Assembly (NCBI GenBank): GCA_029261575.1
Contig: JAJDBD010000073.1
Coordinates: forward strand, 1-50,602
Direction of reading: 5' to 3'
DNA from: Nitrospinaceae bacterium
Lineage (GTDB): Bacteria; Nitrospinota; Nitrospinia; Nitrospinales; JACRGP01
Length of the DNA stretch: 50,602 bases
Shown: positions 33,241-42,742 of the stretch, piece after piece
Layout of the letters: every line of letters starts with the position of its first letter
Position numbering within the stretch: the first letter of the stretch is position 1
Made by a program: the position numbers and the translations under genes
Notes under the pieces: model-generated
What the model was told of the DNA's origin: nothing
What the model saw: only the letters and a program-made list of their open reading frames with translations
Database searches by the model: none

Positions 33241-33822
33241 ATGACTCCCGCGCAGGTATTGGATAAACAATCCATCAGGGAAGAAATGTTGAAGGCCCGT
33301 TCGGCTCTCGATCCGGCTGATCGGACGACTAAAAGCGCCGAAATGGCTCGAAGGTTATTTGCCGCCCCGGAGTTTGTAGATTCCACGGACATTTTATTTT
33401 ACTTGTCGACGGAAACCGAAGCGCAAACCGATGAGATGATTCGCCGCTCCATCGCTCTAGGCAAAAATGTTTACGCCCCTTTGACGGACAAGCAAACGGG
33501 CGAATTAAAAATCTCTCGAATTCCGGGCCTGGACATTCCTTTTGTTCGAGGAGCCTTTGGGATTCGGGAGCCGGCTGAATCGGTAGTAGATATCTGTTCC
33601 CCTTCGGTATTGGATCTTATCGTCGTCCCCGGCGTCGCTTTTGGCGTTGACGGCGGAAGGATAGGGTATGGAGGGGGATATTATGACCGCTTTCTCGAAC
33701 GTCACAAGGCCCAACGCGTCGCGATCGCTTTTGATTTTCAGGTTTTGGAAATCGTTCCCCAAAACCCCCGGGACTCCCGGGTAAACAAAATCATTACGGA
33801 AAAGCGCGCGATCCGCTGTTGA
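33241..33822 (+). CDS. 5-formyltetrahydrofolate cyclo-ligase
   Basis: 193 residues. Converts 5-formyl-THF to 5,10-methenyl-THF with ATP. The family pattern is clear: KQSIREEMLKARSAL at the start, LFYLSTETEAQTDEM, IVVPGVAFGVDGGRIGYGGG and GYYDRFLER, then VAIAFDFQ near the end. Position downstream of zapA and 6S RNA matches E. coli ygfA (fau). The ATG lacks an obvious ribosome site. Confidence 0.92.
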   Translation: MTPAQVLDKQSIREEMLKARSALDPADRTTKSAEMARRLFAAPEFVDSTDILFYLSTETEAQTDEMIRRSIALGKNVYAPLTDKQTGELKISRIPGLDIPFVRGAFGIREPAESVVDICSPSVLDLIVVPGVAFGVDGGRIGYGGGYYDRFLERHKAQRVAIAFDFQVLEIVPQNPRDSRVNKIITEKRAIRC

Positions 33823-33864
33823 CCGCCCTGTGAATTCTTTTCATATGAATAAGAGGTAACGAAG

Positions 33865-35451
33865 ATGAATATTTTCTTCACCATTAAATTCAACTTTATC
33901 ACCCTGATCATCGCCTCCATAATGGCCCTGGGTTTGGGGTATTTGATAGGATACTATCTCCGCAAAATTTTCTCTCAATACCAGATCAAGGAAGCAGAGG
34001 AATTGAGCAAGAAAATTCTCCATGAAGCGAAGTTGGAAGCGGAAAACAACAAGAAGACCTTCGCTTTGGAATTACGCGAAGAGCGGATGGCGGCCGCCTC
34101 CGTTCTGGAAAAAGAGTCAAAGGAAAAACTGGGAGAGATTAGAAAACAGGAAAACTCCCTCAGGCAAAAAGAAGACGAACTGAATAAAACCCGGGATAGA
34201 CAAAAGCGCGCCGAAGAGGATTTGAAAAACCAACTCGACCAATTGGACGGGAAAGAGGCGCTGGTAAAAGAGGAAAAGGAAAAGTACGAAAACCTGGCGC
34301 TGGAAGAGATTCGAAAAATGGAAGAAATCGCCTCCTACACTGTGGCGCAGGCCAAGGAAGAGATCAAAAGCAAGATGTTGGATGAAGCCCGCTTGGAAGC
34401 GGCTAAGGAAATTCGTAAAATTGAAGAGCGGACGAAAAGCCAGGCGGAGGAACAAGCCCAAAAAATTATTTCCATGGCCGTGCAAAGATTGGCTTCCGAC
34501 CACGTCGCGGAATCGACCGTATCCGTTGTGACCTTGCCCAGCGACGACGTCAAAGGGCGAATTATCGGGCGGGAAGGAAGGAATATTCGCGCCCTGGAGC
34601 AATGCACCGGAATCGACCTGATCATCGACGACACCCCTGGAGCCGTCGTGCTGTCCGGGTTCGATTCCATCCGGCGGGAGGTGGCGCGAAGAGCGCTTGA
34701 AAAATTAACCGTCGACGGGCGCATTCACCCCGGTCGCATTGAAGAAGTCGTTAACAAATGTAAAAAAGAGGTCAACCAGCAAATCAAGGAAGCAGGCGAA
34801 AAGGCGGTGATGGACGTCGGGATCGAAAACATTCATCCGGACATGGTCAAGCTTTTGGGCCGCTTAAAATACCGCACCAGCTACACTCAAAACGTTTTGG
34901 AACACGTCCAGGAAGTCGCCTGGGTCTGCGGATTCATGGCTTCCGAATTGGGACTCGATCCAAAACTCGCCAAACGAGCCGGCTTGCTCCACGACATCGG
35001 CAAGGCCATCGATCATCAGACGGACGGCACCCACACCCAGTTGGGCGTGGAGATTGGCAAGCGCTACAACGAGCATCCTTTTGTCATCAACGCGATTGCG
35101 GCGCATCATGAAGACGTGGAACCGGAATCCGTTTATGCCGTTCTGGTGGCGGCGGGGGATACCATTTCCGCCTCTCGGCCCGGCGCCCGCAGGGAGATGC
35201 TGGAGACCTACGTTAAACGAATGTCCCAGTTGGAGGAAATTGGAGATTCGTTCAAGGGCGTCGAGAAAACCTACGCCATCCAAGCCGGACGGGAAATCAG
35301 AATTATCGTGCTCCCGGACGGCGTCAACGACGACAGCGCCAACCTTCTGGCTCGGGACGTCGCAAAACGCATCGAGAAGGAAGTGACCTATCCCGGCGAA
35401 ATCAAAATCACGGTGGTCCGGGAGAGCCGTTTCACCGAATACGCCCGTTAA
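33865..35451 (+). CDS. rny: ribonuclease Y
   Basis: A 528-residue membrane-bound endoribonuclease that starts mRNA decay. One N-terminal membrane helix (about 8-30), a long coiled coil (about 35-200), a KH RNA-binding domain (DDVKGRIIGREGRNIRALEQ, about 228-247) and an HD domain with LLHDIGKAID and AIAAHHEDVEPESVY. The length (about 520) is normal. GAGGTAACGAAG precedes the ATG. Together with RNase R it supplies two major RNA-decay activities in this window. Confidence 0.96.
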   Translation: MNIFFTIKFNFITLIIASIMALGLGYLIGYYLRKIFSQYQIKEAEELSKKILHEAKLEAENNKKTFALELREERMAAASVLEKESKEKLGEIRKQENSLRQKEDELNKTRDRQKRAEEDLKNQLDQLDGKEALVKEEKEKYENLALEEIRKMEEIASYTVAQAKEEIKSKMLDEARLEAAKEIRKIEERTKSQAEEQAQKIISMAVQRLASDHVAESTVSVVTLPSDDVKGRIIGREGRNIRALEQCTGIDLIIDDTPGAVVLSGFDSIRREVARRALEKLTVDGRIHPGRIEEVVNKCKKEVNQQIKEAGEKAVMDVGIENIHPDMVKLLGRLKYRTSYTQNVLEHVQEVAWVCGFMASELGLDPKLAKRAGLLHDIGKAIDHQTDGTHTQLGVEIGKRYNEHPFVINAIAAHHEDVEPESVYAVLVAAGDTISASRPGARREMLETYVKRMSQLEEIGDSFKGVEKTYAIQAGREIRIIVLPDGVNDDSANLLARDVAKRIEKEVTYPGEIKITVVRESRFTEYAR

Positions 35452-35532
35452 TAGAGGTTCCAAAAATTTGATCCGAACGCTCTTTATAATGTTTGCGTTC
35501 GCGCACGGTTTACCCCGATAGAAAAGGATTTC

Positions 35533-37038
35533 ATGGAGGAATTAAACGAACTGATCAAGGCCCGAAGAAATAAGGTGGAGGAATTTCGCGGGCAGGGGAT
35601 CAACCCGTACGTCAACCGATTCAAACCCACCGCGTTCATTGGAAGTTTGACCTCCGAATATTCTTCTTTGGACAAAGAGGCTTTGGAAGAAAAAGACTTG
35701 CGTTTCACCATTGCCGGACGCATGTTGACCCGCCGGAAACACGGTAAAACCACTTTTTGCAATCTTAAGGATGGAACCGGGAATATCCAGGTTTATGTCA
35801 ACAAAAAAGCCCTGGGCGAGGCGTCCTATGAATGGACGGGGAAATACGACATCGGCGATTTTTTGGGGGCCACCGGAAAATTATCCAAAACCAATACCGG
35901 GGAACTGACCCTGTTTTGCGAGGAGTTGGTTCTATTGTCCAAATCCCTGCTCCCCCTCCCGGAAAAATGGCACGGACTGCGCGACGTCGAGCTTCGTTAC
36001 CGCCAGCGTTACGTGGATTTAATCGTCAACCCGGACGTGAAACAGGTTTTCGTTTACCGGACCAAAATCGTTCAAGCCCTGCGCCAGTTTCTCGCCGACC
36101 GGGACTATCTTGAAGTCGAAACGCCGATGATGCAATCCATCCCCGGCGGCGCCACCGCCCGACCCTTTAAAACGCACCACAACGCTCTGGACATGGACCT
36201 GTACTTGCGCGTCGCTCCGGAGCTGTATTTAAAACGTCTGGTGGTGGGCGGCATGGACCGGGTTTTTGAAATCAACAGGAATTTTCGCAACGAGGGAATT
36301 TCCACCGAACACAATCCGGAATTCACTATGCTGGAATTCTACACCGCCTACGCCGACTATGAAGAACTCATGGACCTGACCGAAGAATTGTTTCGCTACA
36401 TCGGCACAACGGTTTTTGATAAATTGAAATTCGATTGCCATTATGTTGAAGCGGGCGAGGAAAAGCAGGCGGTTCTCGATTTTGAGGCGCCCTTCCGGCG
36501 TTGCGCTTTCAAACAATCGTTGATCGAAATTGGAGGTCTTGCGCCCGACGTCGTCGAGGATCCGGAAAAGGCCGTCGCCTGCGCTCTGGAACACAAGGTT
36601 CATCTGGTGAAAACGGACAGTCACGCGAAAGTCATGGGAAAACTCTTCGATCATTTTGTCGAACCCAAACTGGTGCAGCCCACTTTCATTATAGATTATC
36701 CACTGGAGTTGTCTCCGTTATCCAAGAAGAAGGAGAGCGATCCCGACCTGGTGGAACGTTTTGAACTGTTCGTCGGTAAAAAGGAAATCGCCAATGCCTA
36801 CACCGAGTTGAACGATCCGATCGATCAGAAGCAAAGATTCGAGGAGCAGGTCGCCCAACGCGATTCCGGAGACGACGAGGCGCATTGGATGGACCTGGAT
36901 TTTATTCGCGCTCTGGAATACGGCATGCCTCCCACTGCGGGAGAGGGCATAGGAATCGACCGCCTGGTCATGCTGTTCACAAACTCTTCGTCCATTCGCG
37001 ACGTAATTTTGTTCCCTCAATTAAAAAAAGAGGCTTGA
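35533..37038 (+). CDS. lysS: lysyl-tRNA synthetase, class II
   Basis: 501 residues. The N-terminal OB anticodon-binding domain (about 50-150, [18 protein letters not shown]) is followed by the class II catalytic core: motif 1 around [16 protein letters not shown], motif 2 [13 protein letters not shown]...HNPEFTMLE and motif 3 [34 protein letters not shown] is typical of LysRS. AAAAGGA precedes the ATG. Confidence 0.96.
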   Translation: MEELNELIKARRNKVEEFRGQGINPYVNRFKPTAFIGSLTSEYSSLDKEALEEKDLRFTIAGRMLTRRKHGKTTFCNLKDGTGNIQVYVNKKALGEASYEWTGKYDIGDFLGATGKLSKTNTGELTLFCEELVLLSKSLLPLPEKWHGLRDVELRYRQRYVDLIVNPDVKQVFVYRTKIVQALRQFLADRDYLEVETPMMQSIPGGATARPFKTHHNALDMDLYLRVAPELYLKRLVVGGMDRVFEINRNFRNEGISTEHNPEFTMLEFYTAYADYEELMDLTEELFRYIGTTVFDKLKFDCHYVEAGEEKQAVLDFEAPFRRCAFKQSLIEIGGLAPDVVEDPEKAVACALEHKVHLVKTDSHAKVMGKLFDHFVEPKLVQPTFIIDYPLELSPLSKKKESDPDLVERFELFVGKKEIANAYTELNDPIDQKQRFEEQVAQRDSGDDEAHWMDLDFIRALEYGMPPTAGEGIGIDRLVMLFTNSSSIRDVILFPQLKKEA

Positions 37039-37060
37039 AAACGGCGGCGCCTGCAATCGT

Positions 37061-37090
37061 CGCCGCAAACCGGCGTGAAAATTTGCGGCG
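37061..37090. repeat. GC-rich inverted repeat downstream of lysS
   Basis: CGCCGCAAA (37061-37069) and TTTGCGGCG (37082-37090) form a perfect nine-pair stem with a 12-base loop. There is no T-run, so it is not a standard terminator, though it may stabilise the lysS mRNA end. Confidence 0.6.
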
Positions 37091-37102
37091 CCTTGTATAA
37101 GG

Positions 37103-37315
37103 TTGGCCATGAAGAACAAAGAAACCGTCGGCAATGTGCGATAGTCAGTTGCCCGTTTAGGGGGAAATATCCAATCGCAAACCTTTGGGTCCAGCGTCAC
37201 GCTGGCGGCGTCAAGCAAGTTTAGCGTAGCTTTGCTATGCTTGCGTTTGCTTTCCTTGTGTCTTTGCTCTTCATGGCCAACAGAATGGTACAAAATTAAT
37301 AAGTCCTGACCCTAG
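37103..37315. mobile_element. MITE-like element with 20-base inverted ends
   Basis: Bases 37103-37122 and 37261-37280 are inverted copies of each other with one mismatch (both carry TTGGCCATGAAGA in their own orientation). The interior has palindromes CCAGCGT-C-ACGCTGG (37191-37205) and TAGC-TTT-GCTA (37227-37237) and no gene. Bases 37281-37315, just outside the right end, recur at 108-141. No transposase is present, so any movement would need one elsewhere. Confidence 0.5.
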
Positions 37316-37327
37316 CTTTCCCCTCAT

Positions 37328-38605
37328 ATGTCCTACGAATTATTCATCAGCTTCCGGCACCTGCGATCCCGAAGGTCGCAAAAATTTATATCGCTCATCA
37401 CCTGGATTTCCATAGGCGGCGTGGCCGTCGGCGTGATGGCGCTGATCGTCGTGATCGCCGTCATGTCCGGGTTCGGCAAAAATTTGCGGGATAAAATTCT
37501 CGGAACCAACAGCCACATTGTGGTGACGCGCGCGATGGGCGGCGGATTGAACAAATACGAATGGATCGTCAAACAAGCGCAGGCGACGGAACATGTGCAA
37601 GCCGCCGCGCCCTTCATCATGGGCCAGGCGATGTTGATGCGCAAAGGCCAGGCGGCCGGCGTCGTGGTTCGCGGACTCGATATCGAGCGCGCCGAAAAGG
37701 TAAGCGATATAGCAAAAAACCTGACCGAGGGCAAATTGCGGGATTTACAAGCCCCGTCCGTTTCTCCTGAAAATTCGGACGCCCCGGCGCGCGACGGAAT
37801 TATTCTGGGCCGGGAATTATCGCGCAAGCTGGGGGCCTATACCGGCGAAACCGTTTCCATGGTTTCACCCGTTTCCCGCGTCACCCCGCTGGGCATGATT
37901 CCAAAAATGAAAATGTTCCAAGTGGTCGGGATATTTGAGTCCGGCATGTTTGAATACGATTCCAATCTGGCGTTTGTCTCCCTGTCCGCCGCGCAAAAAT
38001 TTTTCTCCCTGAAAAACAAGGCGACGGGAATCGAGATCAGGGTCGACGATATCTTCAAGGCCGGACAGGCGGCGGAAGCCCTGCAGGAAAAACTCGGTTT
38101 CCCCTACCGCGCCCGCGACTGGATGCACATGAACAAAAACCTTTTCTCCGCATTGAAGCTGGAAAAGATCACCATGTTCATCATCCTCATGTTCATCATC
38201 CTCGTGGCCGCGTTCAACATCATCAGCACCCTGTTCATGGTGGTGCTGGAAAAAACCCGCGATATAGCGGTGCTCAAATCCATGGGCGCTTCCCGCCAGA
38301 GCATCATGAAAATATTTTGTTACCAGGGATTGTTCATCGGCGTCATGGGTACCTTGTTGGGGTGCGCGCTGGGCTTCGCCATCGTGCCCAACATCAACGA
38401 ACTGGTGGGAATGGTGGAATCCATTTTTGGAATCAATGTGTTTCCCAGCGACGTGTATTATCTCAACCGCCTGCCCTCGGAAATTCAGTGGAAGGATTCT
38501 TTCCTCATCGTCGCGTTTTCCATTATCATATGTTTTGTTGCGTCGCTTTATCCTTCCTGGCGCGCTTCCCGGCTGGACCCTGTCGACGGCTTGCGCTATG
38601 AATGA
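37328..38605 (+). CDS. lolC: lipoprotein-releasing ABC transporter permease LolC/LolE
   Basis: A 425-residue inner-membrane permease that extracts outer-membrane lipoproteins from the inner membrane. N-terminal RHLRSRRSQKFISLITWISI leads into the first helix (about 24-46); a periplasmic domain (about 50-265) and three C-terminal helices follow (FIILMFIILVAAFNIISTLF, then about 320-350 and 385-405), with AVLKSMGASRQSI as the coupling motif. A single permease is present and no lolE neighbour, so it may act as a homodimer. It overlaps lolD by eight bases. Confidence 0.92.
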   Translation: MSYELFISFRHLRSRRSQKFISLITWISIGGVAVGVMALIVVIAVMSGFGKNLRDKILGTNSHIVVTRAMGGGLNKYEWIVKQAQATEHVQAAAPFIMGQAMLMRKGQAAGVVVRGLDIERAEKVSDIAKNLTEGKLRDLQAPSVSPENSDAPARDGIILGRELSRKLGAYTGETVSMVSPVSRVTPLGMIPKMKMFQVVGIFESGMFEYDSNLAFVSLSAAQKFFSLKNKATGIEIRVDDIFKAGQAAEALQEKLGFPYRARDWMHMNKNLFSALKLEKITMFIILMFIILVAAFNIISTLFMVVLEKTRDIAVLKSMGASRQSIMKIFCYQGLFIGVMGTLLGCALGFAIVPNINELVGMVESIFGINVFPSDVYYLNRLPSEIQWKDSFLIVAFSIIICFVASLYPSWRASRLDPVDGLRYE

Positions 38606-39320
38606 TAAAAACTCCCAGGTTTCGAAGGAATGCTTGATTCAGGCCGTCGACCTTCACAAAACTTACGGAACCCGAGGCGATCCTTTGGAAGTTTTGAAAG
38701 GAGCCTCCTTTGAGGTTCAGCCCGGAGAAATTGTCGGCGTGGTCGGCGCCTCGGGCGTCGGGAAGAGCACCTTGCTACATATGCTGGGAGGGTTGGACCG
38801 GCCCAATGCGGGCAAGGTTTTTTTTCGCGGTCAGGATATTTTCGCGCAAAAAAACGGTTTCCTGGAAACTTTCCGCAATCGTCACGTCGGTTTTGTTTTC
38901 CAATCTTTCAATCTCCTGGCCGATTTCACCGCGGTGGAAAACGTCATGTTTCCCGCCTTGATTGGAAAGGCGGACAAAAAGTTGGCGCGGGAAAAAGCGG
39001 AGAACCTTTTAGCCCAGGTGGGGTTGCAGGACCGCCTGGAGCATAGACCGGCGGAGTTGTCTGGCGGGGAAACCCAGCGCGTGGCTCTGGCAAGAGGGTT
39101 GGTCAACGATCCGGAACTGTTGCTCGCGGACGAACCGACCGGGAATCTGGACTACCGCGCCAGCGATTCTCTTATAGATTTGTTGATTCAACTGAATCAA
39201 AAGACTGGACAAACTTTTGTGGTGGTGACCCATAGCCAACGAGTCGCCGCAAAAATGCACAAGGTGTATCAAATGCTCGATGGAAAAGTGGCGCGCACAA
39301 AAAAGGAATTCATCATTTAA
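38598..39320 (+). CDS. lolD: lipoprotein-releasing ABC transporter ATP-binding protein LolD
   Basis: 240 residues from the ATG at 38598, within the last codons of lolC. Walker A GASGVGKST, Q-loop FVFQSFNLL, signature LSGGETQRVALARGL, Walker B LLLADEPTGNLD and switch His VVTHSQR are all present. The signature has Thr where most LolD proteins have Gln (GGEQQR), a mild variation. The C-terminal part matches the LolD length. Confidence 0.93.
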   Translation: MNDKNSQVSKECLIQAVDLHKTYGTRGDPLEVLKGASFEVQPGEIVGVVGASGVGKSTLLHMLGGLDRPNAGKVFFRGQDIFAQKNGFLETFRNRHVGFVFQSFNLLADFTAVENVMFPALIGKADKKLAREKAENLLAQVGLQDRLEHRPAELSGGETQRVALARGLVNDPELLLADEPTGNLDYRASDSLIDLLIQLNQKTGQTFVVVTHSQRVAAKMHKVYQMLDGKVARTKKEFII

Positions 39321-39353
39321 GCGAAACTTTTTCGGATCAATGGAGGAGTCGTT

Positions 39354-40367
39354 TTGAAGCTCAAGGAAATCGCCGAAAAGGTAGGCGGGACGGTCATAGG
39401 CGACGAGGCTTTGGAAATTACCGGCGTTCGGGGAGTGGAAGACGCGTCTCAGGGAGACGTTACCTACCTAGCCGGCCAGCAGTATCTGGAGGCCCTGCGT
39501 GAAAGCGCCGCTTCCGCCGTTCTGGTCGCGACGGCCGTCGATCTGGGCATGGCGCAGGTGGTCGTTCCCAACCCGGCTCTGGCGTTTGCGAAACTACTGG
39601 CATTTTTTCATCCCCTGAAACGACCGAAACCCGGCGTGGATTCTCGCGCCGCGATGGGCGCCAACGTCCGGCTTGGCAAAAATGTAACCCTTTCGCCCTT
39701 CGTCTGCCTGGGGGATAATGTTGTCTTGGGCGATAATTGCGTTCTCTATCCCGGAACCTTTGTGGGAGACGACTGCGTGATTGGAAACGATTGCCTTTTT
39801 TATTCCAACGTCACCCTTTATCCGGAAACACAGGTGGGAAACCATGTCGTGCTTCACTCCGGCGCGGTGATCGGCGCCGACGGATTTGGCTACACGCTGG
39901 ACGAGAAGGGTCGGCATTTTAAAATCCGGCAGATCGGCACGGTCAAACTGGAAGACCATGTCGAGGTGGGAGCGAACTCCTGCATCGACCGGGCGAACCT
40001 GGGCGTGACGTTGGTCCGGGAAGGGACCAAGATCGACAACCTCGTGCAAATCGGGCACAATTGTACGATAGGGCCGCATTCGATTATCGTATCGCAGGCC
40101 GGCATTGCGGGAAGTTGCCGGTTGGGAAGTTACGTAATGATCGGCGGGCAGGTGGGAATCGCGGATCATCTGCAAATCGGGGATAAGGCGATGGTGATGT
40201 CGCAGGCGGGAGTGGCCAGGGACGTCCCGGCGGGGGCTATCGAGGGCGGCTCGCCCAGTTTGCCGCGTAAGGAATACGGACGGGGGGTGGCGCTATCGCG
40301 TAAACTTCCGGAATTGGCCAAAAGAATTAAAGAGCTGGAAAAAAGGCTGGACGCGATTGAAAAATAA
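39354..40367 (+). CDS. lpxD: UDP-3-O-acylglucosamine N-acyltransferase
   Basis: 337 residues, third step of lipid A synthesis. The N-terminal uridine-binding domain (about 1-100, [14 protein letters not shown]) precedes a left-handed beta-helix of hexapeptide repeats (about 105-310) with the catalytic-site region [16 protein letters not shown] and [20 protein letters not shown]. The start is TTG at 39354 with GGAGGAG upstream. It follows lolD by 33 bases, so lolC-lolD-lpxD form an envelope operon. Confidence 0.95.
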   Translation: MKLKEIAEKVGGTVIGDEALEITGVRGVEDASQGDVTYLAGQQYLEALRESAASAVLVATAVDLGMAQVVVPNPALAFAKLLAFFHPLKRPKPGVDSRAAMGANVRLGKNVTLSPFVCLGDNVVLGDNCVLYPGTFVGDDCVIGNDCLFYSNVTLYPETQVGNHVVLHSGAVIGADGFGYTLDEKGRHFKIRQIGTVKLEDHVEVGANSCIDRANLGVTLVREGTKIDNLVQIGHNCTIGPHSIIVSQAGIAGSCRLGSYVMIGGQVGIADHLQIGDKAMVMSQAGVARDVPAGAIEGGSPSLPRKEYGRGVALSRKLPELAKRIKELEKRLDAIEK

Positions 40368-40473
40368 TTTTCACGTCTATAAAATATTAAAATAACCTTG
40401 TGATCTTATTTCCATCCGTTAACGAGACGTCTATGTCAAACCAGATTATGGGCGACTCTAAAAACTGTTCATG

Positions 40474-40509
40474 GCCGCGAGCGGCCCTTATGAAATAAGG
40501 GTCCGCGAG
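40474..40509. repeat. hairpin in the leader of the leucine-rich-repeat gene
   Basis: CCCTTAT-GAA-ATAAGGG (40485-40501) is a perfect seven-pair hairpin with a three-base loop. It is flanked by two direct copies of CCGCGAG (40475-40481 and 40503-40509). There is no T-run. It lies about 30 bases before the ATG at 40532. Confidence 0.55.
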
Positions 40510-40531
40510 TTGCCTGGAGTCAAAAAATCGA

Positions 40532-41617
40532 ATGATCAGAAATCCCCTTATAAAATCCCGTATTCTGGTCGCCCTCGGGTTGATCTGCATTTTTTTTCTT
40601 TTCTCCGCCGTCTCGCCGCCGTTGATGTCTTCCGGGGACGTCGAGAAATACGTCAACCAAAAGCTGAAACGAAATTCCAGGGTTCTACGGCTCCGGGAAA
40701 AACGGATTGGAGACGAGGGAGCTAAAGCGCTGGCTGAGTTGCCGGGCCTGGCCGCTCTTGAGACTCTGATCATTTACAAAGGGCTGGTAAGCGACGAGGG
40801 GGCGAAGGCCCTGGCGGAGTCCCCCGTACTAAAAAACCTGAAGGCCCTGCATTTGGAAAACAATCAAATCACCGACCGCGGCGTGGAGCTATTGGCGCAA
40901 TCTAAAACCTTTGCCAATCTGGAGATTCTGAATTTGTATCGCAACCGGATTGGCGACGAAGGCGCCGAAGCCCTGGCGGAATCAAAAACCCTGAACCGCC
41001 TGGCCATCCTCAACCTGAGTTATAACCAGATCACCGACGTCGGGGCGTTAAAATTGCTCGCCGCCGCCCGAAACTCCAATGTGTCGCAAATTGAATTGTC
41101 TTACAATCCGATAGGCGAGAAAGGGAAAAACGACTGGGAGCGGTTTCAAATGTTGCAGAAATTTAAATCGCTGAAATCCCAGGGCGCTTTAGGCGATCTG
41201 AAGAAAAACTATATCGGCGATCTGGGAGTCAGGGCCTTGCTGGACTCGTCGCTTCTTTCCGAATTGAAAGAGTTGAACCTGAGCGAAAATAATTTAACGG
41301 ACGAAGCGGTGGTGGCCTTGGCCAAATCCAGGAATCTTTCCAATCTTTCGACCCTTCTGCTGGCGGGGAATATGATCAGCGACAAGGGCGCTAAAGCCCT
41401 GGCCGAAGCCGAGCATCTCAAGAACCTTAAGACGCTCGATTTAAACTATAACTTTATTGGCAATCCGGGAGCCTTTGCCCTGGCAGGCTCGCCTTATCTG
41501 ACCAACCTCGAATCCCTTCGGCTGGGACAAAACAGGGTCGGTTGGGAAGGGGCCAAGGCCTTGAAAGAATCCAAAACTCTTGCCAACCTGACGTATCCGA
41601 TTTTTGGTTTCTATTAA
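40532..41617 (+). CDS. exported leucine-rich-repeat protein (RNase-inhibitor-like repeats)
   Basis: 361 residues. An N-terminal hydrophobic segment (about 11-30, ILVALGLICIFFLFSAVSPP) looks like a signal peptide or anchor. The remainder is about ten repeats of 24-26 residues of the pattern GDEGAKALAES..L.NL..L.L..N.I, as in RI-like LRR proteins. One repeat near residues 195-225 is irregular (KGKNDWERFQMLQKFKSLKS). A protein-binding scaffold in the envelope is the likely role; the partner is unknown. It is expressed apart from lpxD, with a 164-base gap. Confidence 0.82.
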   Translation: MIRNPLIKSRILVALGLICIFFLFSAVSPPLMSSGDVEKYVNQKLKRNSRVLRLREKRIGDEGAKALAELPGLAALETLIIYKGLVSDEGAKALAESPVLKNLKALHLENNQITDRGVELLAQSKTFANLEILNLYRNRIGDEGAEALAESKTLNRLAILNLSYNQITDVGALKLLAAARNSNVSQIELSYNPIGEKGKNDWERFQMLQKFKSLKSQGALGDLKKNYIGDLGVRALLDSSLLSELKELNLSENNLTDEAVVALAKSRNLSNLSTLLLAGNMISDKGAKALAEAEHLKNLKTLDLNYNFIGNPGAFALAGSPYLTNLESLRLGQNRVGWEGAKALKESKTLANLTYPIFGFY

Positions 41618-41746
41618 CCGGTCGGGGTAGCCCCCGGAGGCAGAGGGTTTAGTTTGGATAGTTTTCCTTAAACTCCAACTGTCAACCGACAACGGGCAAC
41701 TTATTTCCCCAGCGTGTTTTTTAAATAATTTTTCGACGGTTTTTCC

Positions 41747-42724
41747 ATGATCCAGATTCTGGAATTTGAAAAAGAAATCTTCGCTCTGGAAAACGAAATC
41801 CAGCGTCTGCTTTCGCTCTCTTATATGATAGACAGCGTGGGCGATATTTCCCACGAGATCGCTACCCTGAGAAAAAAAGAACGGCGAATGAAGCACGAGG
41901 TTTTTTCCAACCTGAACGGCTGGCAAAAAACCCAGGTGGCTCGTCATCGCGACCGGCCTCATTCCCCGGATTATATTCAAGGAATCTTTACGGATTTTGT
42001 CGAGTTGAACGGCGACCGGCACGGAGGATTCGGCCCCTCCATCATCGGAGGACTGGCGAAATTTGAAAGCCAGTCCGTCGTGGTTTTGGGGAATCTGAAG
42101 GGCCGCAGCAACGAAGAGAAGATCGTCCGTAACTTTGGGATGCCTCAACCCGAAGATTACCGGAAAGCCCGGCGCCTCATGGCGCTTGCGGAAAAATTTG
42201 AGTTGCCCGTCGTCGCCTTCATCGACACGCCGGGCGCGTACCCGGGAATCGACGCGGAAGAGAAAGGTCAGTCCGAAGCCATCGCCGGTAATCTGGCGGC
42301 CATGGCGGCATTAAAGGTTCCCCTGATTTCTATCGTGATTGGCGAAGGGGGAAGCGGAGGCGCCTTGGCCATTGGGATGGGCAATCGCATCCTGATGCTG
42401 GAGCATTCCATTTACTCCGTCATTTCTCCGGAGGGTTGCGCTTCCATTTTGTGGGGGAACAAGGATAAAGTCGTCCAGGCGGCGGAAGCCTTGTGCCTGA
42501 CGGCGCAGGATCTGCTCAAACTGAAAATGATCGACGGCGTCATCATGGAACCGCTCGGCGGAGCGCATCGCCACCCCAAACGGACGGTCATCGCGGTTAA
42601 AAAAGCGGTGCGCGCGGCCTTGAACGAATTGCTCCGCATTCCCGCGGAGGAACTTGTGAAAACCCGACGAGAAAAATTCCGCAACCTGGGCGTTTATGAA
42701 GAACTCCAGGAAAAAGATTCTTAA
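41747..42724 (+). CDS. accA: acetyl-CoA carboxylase carboxyltransferase subunit alpha
   Basis: 325 residues. Together with AccD it transfers carboxyl from biotin to acetyl-CoA in fatty acid synthesis. Family hallmarks: LEFEKEIFALENEIQRL at the N-terminus, HRDRPHSPDYIQGIFTDFVE, FIDTPGAYPGIDAEEKGQSE, and GEGGSGGALAIGMGNRILML with YSVISPEGCASILW. The length is normal (about 320). accD is not in the window. Confidence 0.96.
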   Translation: MIQILEFEKEIFALENEIQRLLSLSYMIDSVGDISHEIATLRKKERRMKHEVFSNLNGWQKTQVARHRDRPHSPDYIQGIFTDFVELNGDRHGGFGPSIIGGLAKFESQSVVVLGNLKGRSNEEKIVRNFGMPQPEDYRKARRLMALAEKFELPVVAFIDTPGAYPGIDAEEKGQSEAIAGNLAAMAALKVPLISIVIGEGGSGGALAIGMGNRILMLEHSIYSVISPEGCASILWGNKDKVVQAAEALCLTAQDLLKLKMIDGVIMEPLGGAHRHPKRTVIAVKKAVRAALNELLRIPAEELVKTRREKFRNLGVYEELQEKDS

Positions 42725-42742
42725 CACAACCCAACACTTTCC

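Noticed and set aside
37021-37293. 90-codon frame across the lysS downstream gap
   Set aside because: It is the translation of the inverted-repeat element, with no ribosome site.
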